Below, piece after piece: positions 45,201 through 54,676 of a DNA stretch of 64,000 bases; position 1 is the stretch's first letter; the number at the start of each line of letters is the position of its first letter. This DNA comes from Acidobacteriota bacterium. GTDB lineage: Bacteria > Acidobacteriota > Terriglobia > Terriglobales > Acidobacteriaceae. The notes under the pieces are model-generated. The model searched no databases, was not told where the DNA came from, and saw nothing but the letters and a program-made list of their open reading frames with translations. The DNA lies in assembly GCA_003225055.1 (NCBI GenBank), contig QIAU01000129.1, positions 17,150 through 81,149 of the forward strand, read 5' to 3'. Both the position numbers and the translations under genes were made by a program.

Positions 45201-45539
45201 GGCGTGACATGGATCAACACGGCTGCGTTCTGTACTCCTTCACTCACGTGCCTGCCCAACAACCCGATCGGTGACGTTCGCCGCAACCAGTACTACGGTC
45301 CAGGCTTCGCGGACGTGGACCTCTCTGTATTCAAGAACATTCCCATTACCGAACGCTTAAAAATGCAGCTCCGTGCCGAGATGTATAATCTCTTCAATCG
45401 GATCAATCTCGTTTCCGGACCCGGGTCAGTAGGCAGCAATGGTCTCGTGAGTGATACGATCGGTGATGCCAACGGTGCGCCGGGCATCGGTCCAGGAGAA
45501 CCGTTCAACATGCAGCTTGCGATCAAGATCATCTTCTAA
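42234..45539 (+). CDS. Oar-like TonB-dependent receptor with CarboxypepD_reg domain
   Basis: An 1101-residue outer-membrane receptor. Signal peptide (GVIVVLVLAMAAGYG, then QTFRG), an Ig-like carboxypeptidase-regulatory domain (INGTVTDPSGAVVPSATVKA to GFRDVAVDK), plug domain (LNGRDFSQLIAVAPG, MNWQIDGTDNNDFW, VLLPIDAIDEFSAQTQSNAE, NLVLKSGTNSLHGSAYYYNR), then a large barrel ending PFNMQLAIKIIF with terminal Phe. These Oar-type receptors are hugely expanded in acidobacteria and are thought to import or handle polymers; the ligand is unknown. The next gene is convergent. Distinct from the two later receptors, which resemble each other more. Confidence 0.93.
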   Translation: MRRLQGVIVVLVLAMAAGYGQTFRGAINGTVTDPSGAVVPSATVKATNLGTGTSYSMATTTDGQFAFQDLPLGTYKVSVSAKGFRDVAVDKVAVTAGSVYTLPLKLAVGQEATTVEVSAAALTVDTTTMTQTDTIPDTALQNVPLNGRDFSQLIAVAPGYGGYSLNGFGSLNGTRANQMNWQIDGTDNNDFWHNIPAVNQGGVSGIAGVLLPIDAIDEFSAQTQSNAETGRNAGGTINLVLKSGTNSLHGSAYYYNRNEFYAASSPFAPSGTKPPALRDQNYGGTVGGPIVKDKTFYFLGFERQNYIVGLSGVATEPSLQWQALATDLINNPGNKYGTYPTPVSLSPVSQNLISTLWPGYINNLSATINNFFSPVTSTGYSNNWIIKLDHNFNTKNHLSARWFTGQGSQTQPLGSSPALATASSNLGYYFETAPIRVQNYSLVLNSVLTSRTTNQVLFGVNIFHQNFHDAKNDFNTRALGLFLSPDATINGQPILGAPNIAISGFEQVGITPPEGRNDPTGHLTDIVSHTVGKHQFRFGGETRHGRVEEFYYRHSLGSFTFDGSQGPWNGPQSCGSVAAPPACASLNKNIEALADFLSGNVQSSSIAVGHAERHVSVNAFNLFLEDAWQLTRKLNLNLGLRYEYFGPPHNDTKDLVVFIPSKGGNVIQGAGIDSIFPPDKNNLAPRFGFAYQPKENGNTVVRGGFGVFFDQINMNPFFDFRPPAGAADGLEDNPAGPSPVDKYNTNRLGKGSYLWEDVLAGGNPIFAGATTCVTGNAATDPNCGTHTYNVYSVNQNFRTSYFYNYNLQVERSFGNAAVLQVGYVGSAGRKLQLTQDLNQNNAYGPCISSPTTCQFPNIGSILQLTTEGTSNYNALQSVFKVRSWYGLTSQFAYTWSHALDQVSEYRGVKAPLNLDDFYGNGDYDTRHNFTTYVTYDIPGSSHGPKILTHGWQLNSLLSFHSGQPFDEVRPGSNLIGDPFAGISHRFNKAGVTWINTAAFCTPSLTCLPNNPIGDVRRNQYYGPGFADVDLSVFKNIPITERLKMQLRAEMYNLFNRINLVSGPGSVGSNGLVSDTIGDANGAPGIGPGEPFNMQLAIKIIF

Positions 45540-45600
45540 CGAGTACATTGTTCGGCTGCTCGGCGGATGGACAGAGGTCGCATTCGCCTTTTCTTTTTGC

Positions 45601-47319
45601 TCATTTGTCGCGATCGGAAGCGTACACGAGTCTGCCGCCAACAAACGTCTTGAGAACCCGCAAGGAGAGAATCTGTTTCGGCGAGAGCTTGGTAATGTCC
45701 TCTGAGATTACCGTGAAGTCGGCCAGTTTGCCGGCTTCGATAGAACCTTTATTATTCTCTTCAAATTCCGCATAGGCAGCCTCGACAGTGTAGCCTCGCA
45801 GCGCCTCTTCGAGTGTCAGCCGTTGTTCGGGATGCCACCCGCCGGGCGGATTACCTTCCGGATCCTGCCGAGTGACTGCGGCATAAATTCCATAGAACGG
45901 ATTCAAGGTCTCGCCCGGGAAATCTGAACTGAGCGGCAGATGCGCTCCCGTCTTCAGCACCGAGCGCCAGGCGTAGGCGCCTTTCACGCGCTCGGGTCCA
46001 AGCCGCTTTTCTGCCCATCCCATATCGGATGTGCAATGGGTCGGTTGCATCGAGGCAATCACGCCTAGTTTCGTGAATCGTGGAATATCTTCGGGCGCCA
46101 GTACCTGCGCATGCTCGATGCGCAATCTCGGGTCGCGCGTTTCGGGCACTTCTCGTTCGGCTCGTTCATACGCATCCAGCACCATGTGATTGGCGGCATC
46201 GCCGATGGCGTGAGTGCAAACCTGGAAACCTTTTTTCAGCGAGCGGCGAGTCAAATCGTAGACTTCGGCCTGGGGAGTCGTGATCAGGCCCTTGGTTTGG
46301 ACGTCGTCATCGTAAGGCTCCAGCAGGGCCGCACCTCGCGACCCCAGCGCTCCGTCCGCGAACAGCTTAAAGGCACGGACGGTCAGTCGGTGATGCTGGT
46401 CGATCTCAGATCCGTGCTCTAGCCACTGTTTTACGAGCATTGGGTCGGCTCCGTCCAGCATTACGTAGACCCGAAGTGGCAGCCGGTTCTCTCGGATTAA
46501 CTCGCGAAAGGCCTCGATCATGAGGGAAGAGACCTTGGCTTCGTGGACCGAAGTCAGACCGTTACGGACACATTCACGGGTGGCAAGCTCGATCGCTGTC
46601 TTCACCTGATCTAGCGTTATTGGCGGAAGGTGCTTTTCCACCAACTCTTGAGCCTGATTCAGTAACACACCCGTGGCCTCCCCAGTTACCTCGTCACGGA
46701 CGATTTTTCCGTTCGCAGGATCCTCTGTGCTTTTGTTGATGCCCGCCAAGAGGAGGGCCTTTTTGTTAGTCCAAGCGGCAAAACCGTGTAGGCCAACCAA
46801 GTAAACGGGATTATTAGGTGACACCCGGCTTAAGGCGTCATTCGTCGGGTAGTGGGAAGCCCATTTGCCTTCGTCCCAGCCCCAACCCAAAATCCATTCG
46901 TTCGGCGGAGTGGATGATAGCTTTTGTTTCACGCGTACGATGGCTTCCTGTTCGCTGCCTACATCTTTCAGGTTCAGCCTCGACAAACTTCTGCCGAGCT
47001 CTATCAGATGGGTGTGGGCATCAATAATTCCGGGCAAGACGGTCGCACCCTGCAGATCAATTGTGCGGACTCCAGAGAAGGATCTCCGGGCCTCATCGTT
47101 GCTTCCTGTCCAAGCCACGCGATCTCCCTGAACTGCGATCGCTTGTACCACGTCCATTTTCTGATTCATCGTGATGACGTGCGCGTTCAGCAGAAGCAGA
47201 TCCGCTGTTCGATATGATCGGGAGAGACTTCCGGGGCTAGTAAGCGCAACCTGAGCCAGCACGAGAATGGAGCTAAGTACCCCGCGAATGGGGACCCTGC
47301 TAGGTGACTTGTTCTCCAT
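45601..47319 (-). CDS. Exported YtcJ-like amidohydrolase
   Basis: A 572-residue metal-dependent hydrolase of the amidohydrolase superfamily. N-terminal hydrophobic segment (IRGVLSSILVLAQVALTSPG) suggests export or anchoring. Then DLLLLNAHVITMNQKMDVVQ, the metal HxH in PGIIDAHTHLIELG, LGWGWDEGKWAS, the FADGALGSRGAALLEPY block, a His in VCTHAIGDAANHM, HAQVLAPEDIPRF, and Asp in LPLSSDFPGETLNPF. This order fits the YtcJ/N-substituted formamide deformylase-like family; substrate unknown. Flanked by TonB receptors on both sides, perhaps acting on imported material (inference). Confidence 0.88.
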   Translation of the reverse strand: MENKSPSRVPIRGVLSSILVLAQVALTSPGSLSRSYRTADLLLLNAHVITMNQKMDVVQAIAVQGDRVAWTGSNDEARRSFSGVRTIDLQGATVLPGIIDAHTHLIELGRSLSRLNLKDVGSEQEAIVRVKQKLSSTPPNEWILGWGWDEGKWASHYPTNDALSRVSPNNPVYLVGLHGFAAWTNKKALLLAGINKSTEDPANGKIVRDEVTGEATGVLLNQAQELVEKHLPPITLDQVKTAIELATRECVRNGLTSVHEAKVSSLMIEAFRELIRENRLPLRVYVMLDGADPMLVKQWLEHGSEIDQHHRLTVRAFKLFADGALGSRGAALLEPYDDDVQTKGLITTPQAEVYDLTRRSLKKGFQVCTHAIGDAANHMVLDAYERAEREVPETRDPRLRIEHAQVLAPEDIPRFTKLGVIASMQPTHCTSDMGWAEKRLGPERVKGAYAWRSVLKTGAHLPLSSDFPGETLNPFYGIYAAVTRQDPEGNPPGGWHPEQRLTLEEALRGYTVEAAYAEFEENNKGSIEAGKLADFTVISEDITKLSPKQILSLRVLKTFVGGRLVYASDRDK

Positions 47320-47694
47320 GAGAACTAACCGGCATTCCCGGCGTGGGCGCCTCTTTCTTGGATCACAAGCAGACTTATCGAGTCTTTGTAGCACAAAAAT
47401 GGCCTGGTGGCGGATGGATACGTCAATGAAGAATGCCGGGATGATTACCTCGCTGCCCTGGCGGCTACCACCATGCCATGCGTGGAAGCGCTAGTCCAGA
47501 TCTGGGAGGGTTTTGCTACCGTATAGCCCAAATTGGGAAACGATTGCCGGTTGCTTCCTTTTATTCCCAGGGGTGAAATGCGTGTTTCCGAGGATATAAT
47601 TCCCGGAACCACAAGACAGGACGTGCCGTTGCAGCCGCAAGATTGCGACTGCTGGCTGCTGGCTGCGGGGTGTGTGACACAAAGGAGAAGAGTT
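47320..47694. other. Divergent intergenic region, amidohydrolase / second receptor
   Basis: No gene is supported; the in-frame extension upstream of the receptor ATG is not signal-peptide-like. It contains the TATAAT box at 47595-47600 and a ribosome-binding site AAAGGAGAAG before the ATG at 47695. Confidence 0.5.
47595..47600 (+). promoter_or_regulatory. -10 box in a GATATAATTCCC context, receptor 2
   Basis: TATAAT lies in GGATATAATTCCCGG, 95 bases before the receptor start. The same 12-base core (GATATAATTCCC) precedes the next receptor gene at almost the same distance. The -35 position is not recognisable as TTGACA, so an activator or alternative sigma factor is possible. Confidence 0.5.
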
Positions 47695-50600
47695 ATGAGA
47701 GTACTGATGCTGGCCTTTGTCGTGCTGGCTGCAGCCACCTTGGCGGCGCAGACCTTCCGCGGAACCATCTTGGGCACGGTGATGGACCCGTCGGGCGCGG
47801 TAGTTTCTGGCGCCAAGGTCGCGGCGAGAAACGTCGCCACCGGGCTAGAACGCGCGACCCAGACCAGCGCCGACGGCAGCTATAGCATTCCGGAGTTGCC
47901 GATTGGCACCTACACGGTAACGGTTTCGCAGAGTGGCTTTCAAACTGCAGTGACGACTGGAGTCGTGGTCGACGTGGCGGTGGAAAGGCGGGTCGACGCC
48001 CAACTCAAAACGGGTCAGGTATCGGAGACCGTGGAAGTCTCCAGCGAGACGCTTCCGCAAGTGGAAACCACGACCGACACGCTAGGCGGTACCTACATTG
48101 CTGGCGAGGTCAAAGACCTGCCGGTCAATGGGCGTGATTATCAAAAGCTTATCTTCCTGACTCCTGGAATTAGCGGCTCTCCCGATCAGATTACGGACTC
48201 GCCCGGGTCATTCGGAATCTTCTCCATGAACGGAGCGCGTGGCCGCTCCAATAACTTCTTGCTCGATGGCACGGACATGAATGATGGGTACCGTAACGAT
48301 CCGGCCATCAACGAAGCAGGTGTTTTCGGCACCCCGGCCACAATTTTGCCTATTGACGCCGTCGCCGAACTCCGCGTGCTTTCCAACTTCGAGGCGGAGT
48401 ATGGGCGTAATGCCGGCGCAGTAATCAATATCGTTACCAAGAGCGGGACTAACGATTTACACGGGTCGCTAATCGAATATTTCCGCAACAGCGCCCTTGA
48501 TGCACGAAACTTCTTTAACTTCGCTTCTCAACCGAAAGCAGGGTTCCACAATAATCAGTTCGGTGGGTCGTTGGGCGGACCAATTGTGAAAGATAAAACT
48601 TTCTTCTTTCTGAATTACGAAGGGCAACGCGAAAAAGTTGGGGTGGTGACCTTAGCGAACGTTCCGACCGGTACAGCACCCGATGGTTCCCTGGACCCGA
48701 GTCAAACTACGAACCCGGTGATTGCGGCTCTGTTGGCAAGGCATCCCTGGCCCGCGCCAAATGTTTCCGGTCAGAGTTTCAATGCTTCAGTGACGTCGCC
48801 TTCGTCCAACCGGGTGGATAGTGTAATTGCGAAGATTGATCACAGCTTCAATGCAAGTAACCAGATTACTGGCCGGTACTATTTCGGCGACAGCGATCAG
48901 TCGTTTCCCCTGGCGCTGACGGCCAGCGGCGGGCAACTTCCGGGATTCAACACGGCGACGCCCACTCGGGTGCAGCTGGTGTCACTCTCCTATTTAAAAG
49001 TGTTCTCGACCAATAAAGTTAATGAACTGCGCTATGGATGGAACCGGTTTGCAGAGGGATTCTTTCCCGAGGATCGCGCATTTCGTCCCAGTTCGATCGG
49101 GATGAGCACAGGTTCGGGGGTGGCCGATGAGGGATTGCCGATCATACTGGTGACTGGGGTTGCCCAACTGGGCGCCACATCGGGCGATCCGCGCTCCCGC
49201 GTGGACACCAATAACCAGTTGCTCGACAACTTCTCCTGGAAGTTGAACAAGCATGACGTGAAGGTGGGTTTTGAATTTCGCCGCACCAGCGTGCAGCATA
49301 ATTTTAATAAGTACTTCCGGGGCAGGCTCAAATTCACTGGGCACACGGACCCAGTGACGAAGCAACCGTTTACGGCAAGGGATGACTTCCTCTCAGGTTT
49401 CGTGGATAGCGGCTTCCAGTACTCCGGTTATTCGTTGCGCCACACCTCCGAAAACAGCTACGGCCTCTACGTTCAGGACAGCTACCGTGTCACACCGCGG
49501 TTCACGCTGAATTACGGGGTGCGCTGGGACTACTTCGGACTGGTAAAGGAGAAAAATAACCTATTCAGCGGCATCACTAACTTCGATCCTGCCAATGCCA
49601 CTTTCACCCTGACCCAGGCGGGCCAGGGAGGACTGAGCCAGCTGTACACGCCGGACAAGGCCAGCTTTGCGCCGCGCCTGAGCGCCGCCTGGGACGTAAC
49701 CGGCCGCGGCAAAACTGTAATCCGGGCGGGGTTCGGTATGTTCTACGACGCCGTTTCTCAGGACTTCTTTCTCGGCCATCTGCCTTATGCCCCATTCTTT
49801 GCTCCCGGGCCGGCCTATAACAATGTAGGACCGGCGCCAATTTCATCGGCTGGTGCGGTGCCCGGTGTCATCGCCGCGGGGGCACCTGTTTACGGGAGTA
49901 CAAGCGGCGGCTGTGGTTTCGAGTGCGATACATTCACTTTCGACCCACATATTCACAATCCCTACATGGAAAACTACAACCTGAACGTCCAACAACAGAT
50001 TGCCAATAACGTTGTGTTGCAGGTCGGGTACGTGGGCTCCCAAGGCCACCGGCTATGGCGCTTCCGTGATCTGAACCAGCCGAGTGCCGCGCAGATTAAT
50101 GCCGCAGACGTCGCCTGTGGTTGCATCGAAGACTTTGGTGCCGACGCCCGCCCATTCCGTAACAATACGTACGGTGCGTATTACATGCTGAACGAAGAGT
50201 CTACAGGTAAATCCAATTACAACGCGTTGCAGACGAGCCTGCGAGTGAACCATTGGCATGGTGTGACGTCCATCGTCAACTTCGTCTGGTCGCATTCGCT
50301 AGACAACTCGAGCGACGGGGAAGACTTCGAACCGAATGCAGCTCAGCCGAACGACAGTACCCAACCGCAGCTTGAATACGGGAACTCGAATTTTGACATT
50401 CGCCGCCGGTTCACTTGGATTTTCGGCTACCAGTTCCCCAAGGCGAGCGGCAGCTGGGCTAGGCTAAAGAGCGGATGGGGTTTCGATAGCACGCTGACGT
50501 TGCAGAGCGGTCAGCCTTTCCACTTCAATTACAACTTCGAAGATGATTACAGCGGCAGCGGCAACGCCTTTGATCGACCGGATGTGGTTGGGCCGATCGT

Positions 50601-51090
50601 GTATCACAACGGCAATCCATTCAACTTTATCGACCTAAGCTCGTTGGCTATTCCGTGTACGGTTGATGTTGACTCCACCACATTGACCGGTACCGCGGGC
50701 GACTGCATCATTGGAACTCGGCATTTCGGAAACATGCGGCGTGGATCGCTCATTGGTCCTAATTACAAACAGTGGGACTTTGCTCTTTACAAGGATACCC
50801 AGCTAGGCGAGCGGGTGACCCTGCAGCTTCGGGCTGAGTTTTTCAACATTCTCAACCATCCGAATTTTGCTAGTCCATACCTGCCAGCGTTCATCGCAGA
50901 TCCGGCCTCGGGTCCCTCCAACCCCGTTTGCAACGGCGGATCAGGTTGCGGTTTCCATATCATCGGGAATCGCGAAGTAGGTAACGGCGGATTTGCGCTC
51001 GGAGCTACCGGCGACGTCGGTGTCGGCAACCCATTCCTGGGCGGCGGCGGCCCTCGCGGTATTCAACTGGCAGCCAAGTTCACGTTCTAA
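47695..51090 (+). CDS. Oar-like TonB-dependent receptor with CarboxypepD_reg domain (paralog 2)
   Basis: A 1131-residue receptor built like the first: signal peptide (LMLAFVVLAAATLAA, then QTFRGTILGTVMDPSGAVVS), regulatory Ig domain, plug (LPVNGRDYQKLIFLTPGISG, NNFLLDGTDMNDGYRNDPAI, INIVTKSGTNDLHGSLIEYF), barrel, and C-terminus GIQLAAKFTF. The start has AAAGGAGAAG upstream. It is closely similar to the receptor that follows, sharing long blocks (GRSNNFLLDGTDMNDGxRND, LRAEFFN/DVFNxxNHPNF). A good terminator follows the stop, so the next receptor is transcribed separately. Confidence 0.93.
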   Translation: MRVLMLAFVVLAAATLAAQTFRGTILGTVMDPSGAVVSGAKVAARNVATGLERATQTSADGSYSIPELPIGTYTVTVSQSGFQTAVTTGVVVDVAVERRVDAQLKTGQVSETVEVSSETLPQVETTTDTLGGTYIAGEVKDLPVNGRDYQKLIFLTPGISGSPDQITDSPGSFGIFSMNGARGRSNNFLLDGTDMNDGYRNDPAINEAGVFGTPATILPIDAVAELRVLSNFEAEYGRNAGAVINIVTKSGTNDLHGSLIEYFRNSALDARNFFNFASQPKAGFHNNQFGGSLGGPIVKDKTFFFLNYEGQREKVGVVTLANVPTGTAPDGSLDPSQTTNPVIAALLARHPWPAPNVSGQSFNASVTSPSSNRVDSVIAKIDHSFNASNQITGRYYFGDSDQSFPLALTASGGQLPGFNTATPTRVQLVSLSYLKVFSTNKVNELRYGWNRFAEGFFPEDRAFRPSSIGMSTGSGVADEGLPIILVTGVAQLGATSGDPRSRVDTNNQLLDNFSWKLNKHDVKVGFEFRRTSVQHNFNKYFRGRLKFTGHTDPVTKQPFTARDDFLSGFVDSGFQYSGYSLRHTSENSYGLYVQDSYRVTPRFTLNYGVRWDYFGLVKEKNNLFSGITNFDPANATFTLTQAGQGGLSQLYTPDKASFAPRLSAAWDVTGRGKTVIRAGFGMFYDAVSQDFFLGHLPYAPFFAPGPAYNNVGPAPISSAGAVPGVIAAGAPVYGSTSGGCGFECDTFTFDPHIHNPYMENYNLNVQQQIANNVVLQVGYVGSQGHRLWRFRDLNQPSAAQINAADVACGCIEDFGADARPFRNNTYGAYYMLNEESTGKSNYNALQTSLRVNHWHGVTSIVNFVWSHSLDNSSDGEDFEPNAAQPNDSTQPQLEYGNSNFDIRRRFTWIFGYQFPKASGSWARLKSGWGFDSTLTLQSGQPFHFNYNFEDDYSGSGNAFDRPDVVGPIVYHNGNPFNFIDLSSLAIPCTVDVDSTTLTGTAGDCIIGTRHFGNMRRGSLIGPNYKQWDFALYKDTQLGERVTLQLRAEFFNILNHPNFASPYLPAFIADPASGPSNPVCNGGSGCGFHIIGNREVGNGGFALGATGDVGVGNPFLGGGGPRGIQLAAKFTF

Positions 51091-51105
51091 CAATTATTTC
51101 TTGTT

Positions 51106-51141
51106 GGGCTCCATCCACAATAGGACGGAGCCCGGTTTTTT
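51106..51141 (+). terminator. Rho-independent terminator after receptor 2
   Basis: GGGCTCC (51106-51112) pairs with GGAGCCC (51127-51133), extended inside by TCC/GGA across one mismatch, and is followed by GG and six T. It lies 16 bases after the stop codon; the clearest intrinsic terminator of the window. Confidence 0.85.
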
Positions 51142-51207
51142 GCTTGCTCCTGGCCTTAGCCGTGCCTAAGTCGTTATCGCCATCAAGCGGCATTCCCCTG
51201 ACAACGA

Positions 51208-51213
51208 TATAAT
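51208..51213 (+). promoter_or_regulatory. -10 box in a GATATAATTCCC context, receptor 3
   Basis: TATAAT in CGATATAATTCCCAG, 86 bases before the receptor start; identical 12-base core to the box ahead of receptor 2, while the surrounding sequence differs. Confidence 0.5.
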
Positions 51214-51298
51214 TCCCAGTTCACAAAGAAGCCCAAATTCCAACGTTGCGGCCGCCAACGGGCAGCTTTGTGATTTCGTGCGCAATGAGGGGGAATTC

Positions 51299-54200
51299 AT
51301 GACAGTGGGGAAGAGCCTTGCCTTCGTTATTGTGGCCGCGGCCACTTTGGCCGCGCAGACGTTTCGTGGAGGCATTGTGGGAACTGTGGCCGACAGTACC
51401 GGGACGACAGTTGCGGATGCCAAGATACATGCTGCCAACGTGGGCACCGGTCTGGCCCGCGACACGGTCAGCGCCGCCAACGGCGATTACAGCTTCCCCG
51501 AACTCCCGCTCGGCGACTACAAGCTGACCATCAGCAAGGACGGATTCCAGACCCAAACCCTGACCGGGATTCACGTTGGCGTGGGCAATCCGGAAAGCGT
51601 CAACGTGACCCTAACGCCGGGTCAGACTAACCAGAAGATCGAAAGTGAAGCCGAAGTTCCCCCAGTTGATAAGCTTAGCAATACTCTGGGGGGGACGCTG
51701 GAAGCTTCCCAGATCACTCAACTACCGCTGAATGGACGCAATTACACCAAGCTCCTCACCATGATTCCGGGATCGAATGCCGATCCCAGTGCCGTCAACG
51801 ACTCCCCGCAATCGTTCGGTGTTTTCTCCGTGAATGGCAACCGGGGACGTTCCAATAATTTCCTGCTTGATGGCACCGACATGAACGACGGCTTCCGCAA
51901 CGATCCGATCATCAACGAAGGCGGAGTGTTAAAAATCCCTGCGACCCTGCTGCCGGTGGACGCAATCCAGGACATGGCACTCCTGAATAACACGGAGGCC
52001 CAGTATGGGCGCAACTCGGGGTCGATCGTCAATATTGTGACCAAGTCGGGCACCAACGGTGTGCACGGCAGCTTCTTCGAATATTTCCGCAGCCATAACC
52101 TGGATGCTCGTAATTACTTCAACCAGAAGCCGGCTCCGGCCAATATTTTTCACAATAACCAGTATGGCGGCTCACTGGGTGGGCCTATCTTGCGGGACAG
52201 GACATTTGGCTTTCTGACCTATGAAGGACAGCAGGAAAAAGTCGGCATTCCGGCGCCCGCGACCATTCCCACCAAGGAGCAGATTGCGTTGCATACGCCC
52301 GCCGGTGGAATTAATCCGATTATTCAGAACATTCTGAACCTGAATCCGTGGACGAATGGAGCGCCCTACCCAGCCTTCGGCGATGGTGCTCCGGGCAGCG
52401 ATACGCCAAAGACCGTCGAGACCACGAACCTTGCCAGGAATCGCTTGCATAGCGGCATCGCCAAAATCGATCATCACCTGAATAAGAATGACCTGGTGAC
52501 TGGCCGCTACTTCTTCGGCAAGAGCAATCAGAGCGCACCGTTGGCCATCGTGGGCGGCAATCTGCTGCCCGGCTACAACACAGTCGTTCCCACGCAGGTT
52601 CAGGTTGCGTCCCTTTCGCTAACTCACGTGATTTCATCCAGGGCGCTCGTCGAGGTACGAGGCGGCTGGGATCAGTTCAAGGAAACTTTCTCGCCCGAGG
52701 ACAGCACACTCGATCCAGCCTCGCTGGGTCTGAATACGACCAGCAACCCGAATGACTTTGGCTTGCCGGTCATCGCAGTCGGCCCCTACGCGCAGATTGG
52801 CGCCAACAAGTCGGTGCCGCGGGGGCGCGTGGACCAAACCGGGCAGTTTTTCATCAGTTTTTCCTATAGCGCCGGGAAACACAACTGGAAAGTCGGTTAT
52901 GAATTCCGGCGCTCTTCGGTGGTTCAGTTTTTCGATGCCAACCACCGTGGCAATCTCATTTTCAGCGACACCGTAGATCCCATCACCGGAATCGTCACTG
53001 CAACAGCTCTAGATAATTTCCTGGCGGGCAGAATCACGGGCGGCAGCCGTGTGGCCGGCGACTCTCATCGCAACACCTTCCAGAACAATCATGCTTTCTA
53101 TTTGCAGGACAGTTTCCGCTACACGCGTAGATTAACCATCAACTATGGTGTTCGTTGGGATTACTTTGGCGTGATTGGTGAAAGGGACGACTTGTTCAGC
53201 ATCTTCAGCCCGAGTATCGGATTGGAGCAAGTGGGCGCTAGCGGCGCGCCGAGCAGCCTGTATCCCAAGGATCAGAAGAATTTCTCGCCGCGCGTCGGGG
53301 TAGCGTACGACACGTTCGGCCGCGGCAAAACCATACTGCGGGCAGGCTGGGGTGTTGCCTACGACTCTTTCTCTCAGGATTTCTTCGCCGGGCAGTTGCC
53401 ATTTAATACGTCGAATGCTGGACCGCTATTCAACAGCGTAGGAACCCGCCCGATTCTGTTCGCCAGCTCCCCGGCCGCCAATGCCCTGGTTGTAAACCCG
53501 GCACCGTGCGGGGCTGGCCAGATTCCAGTGCCCGGCACGAGCTCACTCACGTGCACGGGCCCCGTGTTTTCCGACTTCACAGCCAGTGATGTGTTTACGG
53601 TCGACCAGAAGCTGCGCACGCCTTACGTGCAAAACTATAATCTCAACATCGAGCAGCAACTGGGAGCCCGGACGGCCGCGACGCTGGGCTACGTAGGATC
53701 GCAAGGACGCAAGTTGTTCCGTTTTCGAGATATCAACCAGCCCAATCCGTTGACCGGCGTGCGGCCATTCGACCTGGGGCCGTTCACGCCCACGGGGTCA
53801 AAATTTGGCGTTGTCAATCAGTTTGAGTCCTCGGCATCGTCCGCTTACAATTCACTGCAGGCGCGGCTCAACGTGCGCAACCTGCACGGGCTTTCCTCCG
53901 CTCTAAACTACACGTACTCGCATTCCATCGATACCGCGAGCGATGGCCAGGACTATGTGCCCAATGCCGCTTTGCCCGACAATTCCTTCAATGCCAAGTC
54001 AAATCGCGGCAACTCGAATTTTGATGCGCGGCACCGGTTCTCCTGGCTGTTCAATTATCAGTTGCCCGAGAGTCACACTGCGCCTTGGCTAACTTCGGGT
54101 TGGCGTCTGGACGGCATGCTTTCGTTGTCGACCGGCATGCCGTTCAACGTTAACGACTTCAACGTCTTCAATACGATGCAGCTTACTCCCGACCACCCCG

Positions 54201-54676
54201 TCGGTGAATTCGTCGAGCGCCCCGATCTGGTGGGCAATCCTTTTGCCGGGACGCAGGCGCCGGATGCATTTCTTAACCTGTCGGCATTCCAAGCCCCGTG
54301 CTCCGTAGCTCCGGTATTCAAAGGCAGAGTGGGGGAGTGCCCGGGAGTGCCGCACTTTGGAACACTGAGGCGAAATGAATTCTACGGACCGCATTACCGC
54401 AACTTTGACGTGGCTTTCACCAAGGACACCAAGATTAGCGAACGGGTGAACATGCAGCTTCGGGCAGACGTCTTCAACGTGTTCAACCATCCCAATTTCT
54501 CGAATCCTCTCAACCCGAATGATGTCGTGGATTGGACCAGCAATGGCCTGGATGCGGCCGGGCGGGGGCAGGGATTCCTGCCACTCACCGTGACCCCGGA
54601 TGTGGGTGCTCAGAACCCATACCTGGGCGGCGGCGGTCCGCGTAATATCGAAATCGCCGTCAGATTTACTTTCTAG
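51299..54676 (+). CDS. Oar-like TonB-dependent receptor with CarboxypepD_reg domain (paralog 3)
   Basis: A 1125-residue receptor. Signal peptide (SLAFVIVAAATLAA, then QTFRGGIVGTVADSTGTTVA), regulatory domain to HVGVGNPESVNVTLTPGQTN, plug (LPLNGRNYTKLLTMIPGSNA, NNFLLDGTDMNDGFRNDPII, VNIVTKSGTNGVHGSFFEYF), a large barrel and terminal NIEIAVRFTF. The ATG is set by GAGGGGGAA a few bases upstream. It is a tandem paralog of the preceding gene, sharing architecture, anchor motifs and a promoter core. Ligand unknown. Confidence 0.93.
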   Translation: MTVGKSLAFVIVAAATLAAQTFRGGIVGTVADSTGTTVADAKIHAANVGTGLARDTVSAANGDYSFPELPLGDYKLTISKDGFQTQTLTGIHVGVGNPESVNVTLTPGQTNQKIESEAEVPPVDKLSNTLGGTLEASQITQLPLNGRNYTKLLTMIPGSNADPSAVNDSPQSFGVFSVNGNRGRSNNFLLDGTDMNDGFRNDPIINEGGVLKIPATLLPVDAIQDMALLNNTEAQYGRNSGSIVNIVTKSGTNGVHGSFFEYFRSHNLDARNYFNQKPAPANIFHNNQYGGSLGGPILRDRTFGFLTYEGQQEKVGIPAPATIPTKEQIALHTPAGGINPIIQNILNLNPWTNGAPYPAFGDGAPGSDTPKTVETTNLARNRLHSGIAKIDHHLNKNDLVTGRYFFGKSNQSAPLAIVGGNLLPGYNTVVPTQVQVASLSLTHVISSRALVEVRGGWDQFKETFSPEDSTLDPASLGLNTTSNPNDFGLPVIAVGPYAQIGANKSVPRGRVDQTGQFFISFSYSAGKHNWKVGYEFRRSSVVQFFDANHRGNLIFSDTVDPITGIVTATALDNFLAGRITGGSRVAGDSHRNTFQNNHAFYLQDSFRYTRRLTINYGVRWDYFGVIGERDDLFSIFSPSIGLEQVGASGAPSSLYPKDQKNFSPRVGVAYDTFGRGKTILRAGWGVAYDSFSQDFFAGQLPFNTSNAGPLFNSVGTRPILFASSPAANALVVNPAPCGAGQIPVPGTSSLTCTGPVFSDFTASDVFTVDQKLRTPYVQNYNLNIEQQLGARTAATLGYVGSQGRKLFRFRDINQPNPLTGVRPFDLGPFTPTGSKFGVVNQFESSASSAYNSLQARLNVRNLHGLSSALNYTYSHSIDTASDGQDYVPNAALPDNSFNAKSNRGNSNFDARHRFSWLFNYQLPESHTAPWLTSGWRLDGMLSLSTGMPFNVNDFNVFNTMQLTPDHPVGEFVERPDLVGNPFAGTQAPDAFLNLSAFQAPCSVAPVFKGRVGECPGVPHFGTLRRNEFYGPHYRNFDVAFTKDTKISERVNMQLRADVFNVFNHPNFSNPLNPNDVVDWTSNGLDAAGRGQGFLPLTVTPDVGAQNPYLGGGGPRNIEIAVRFTF

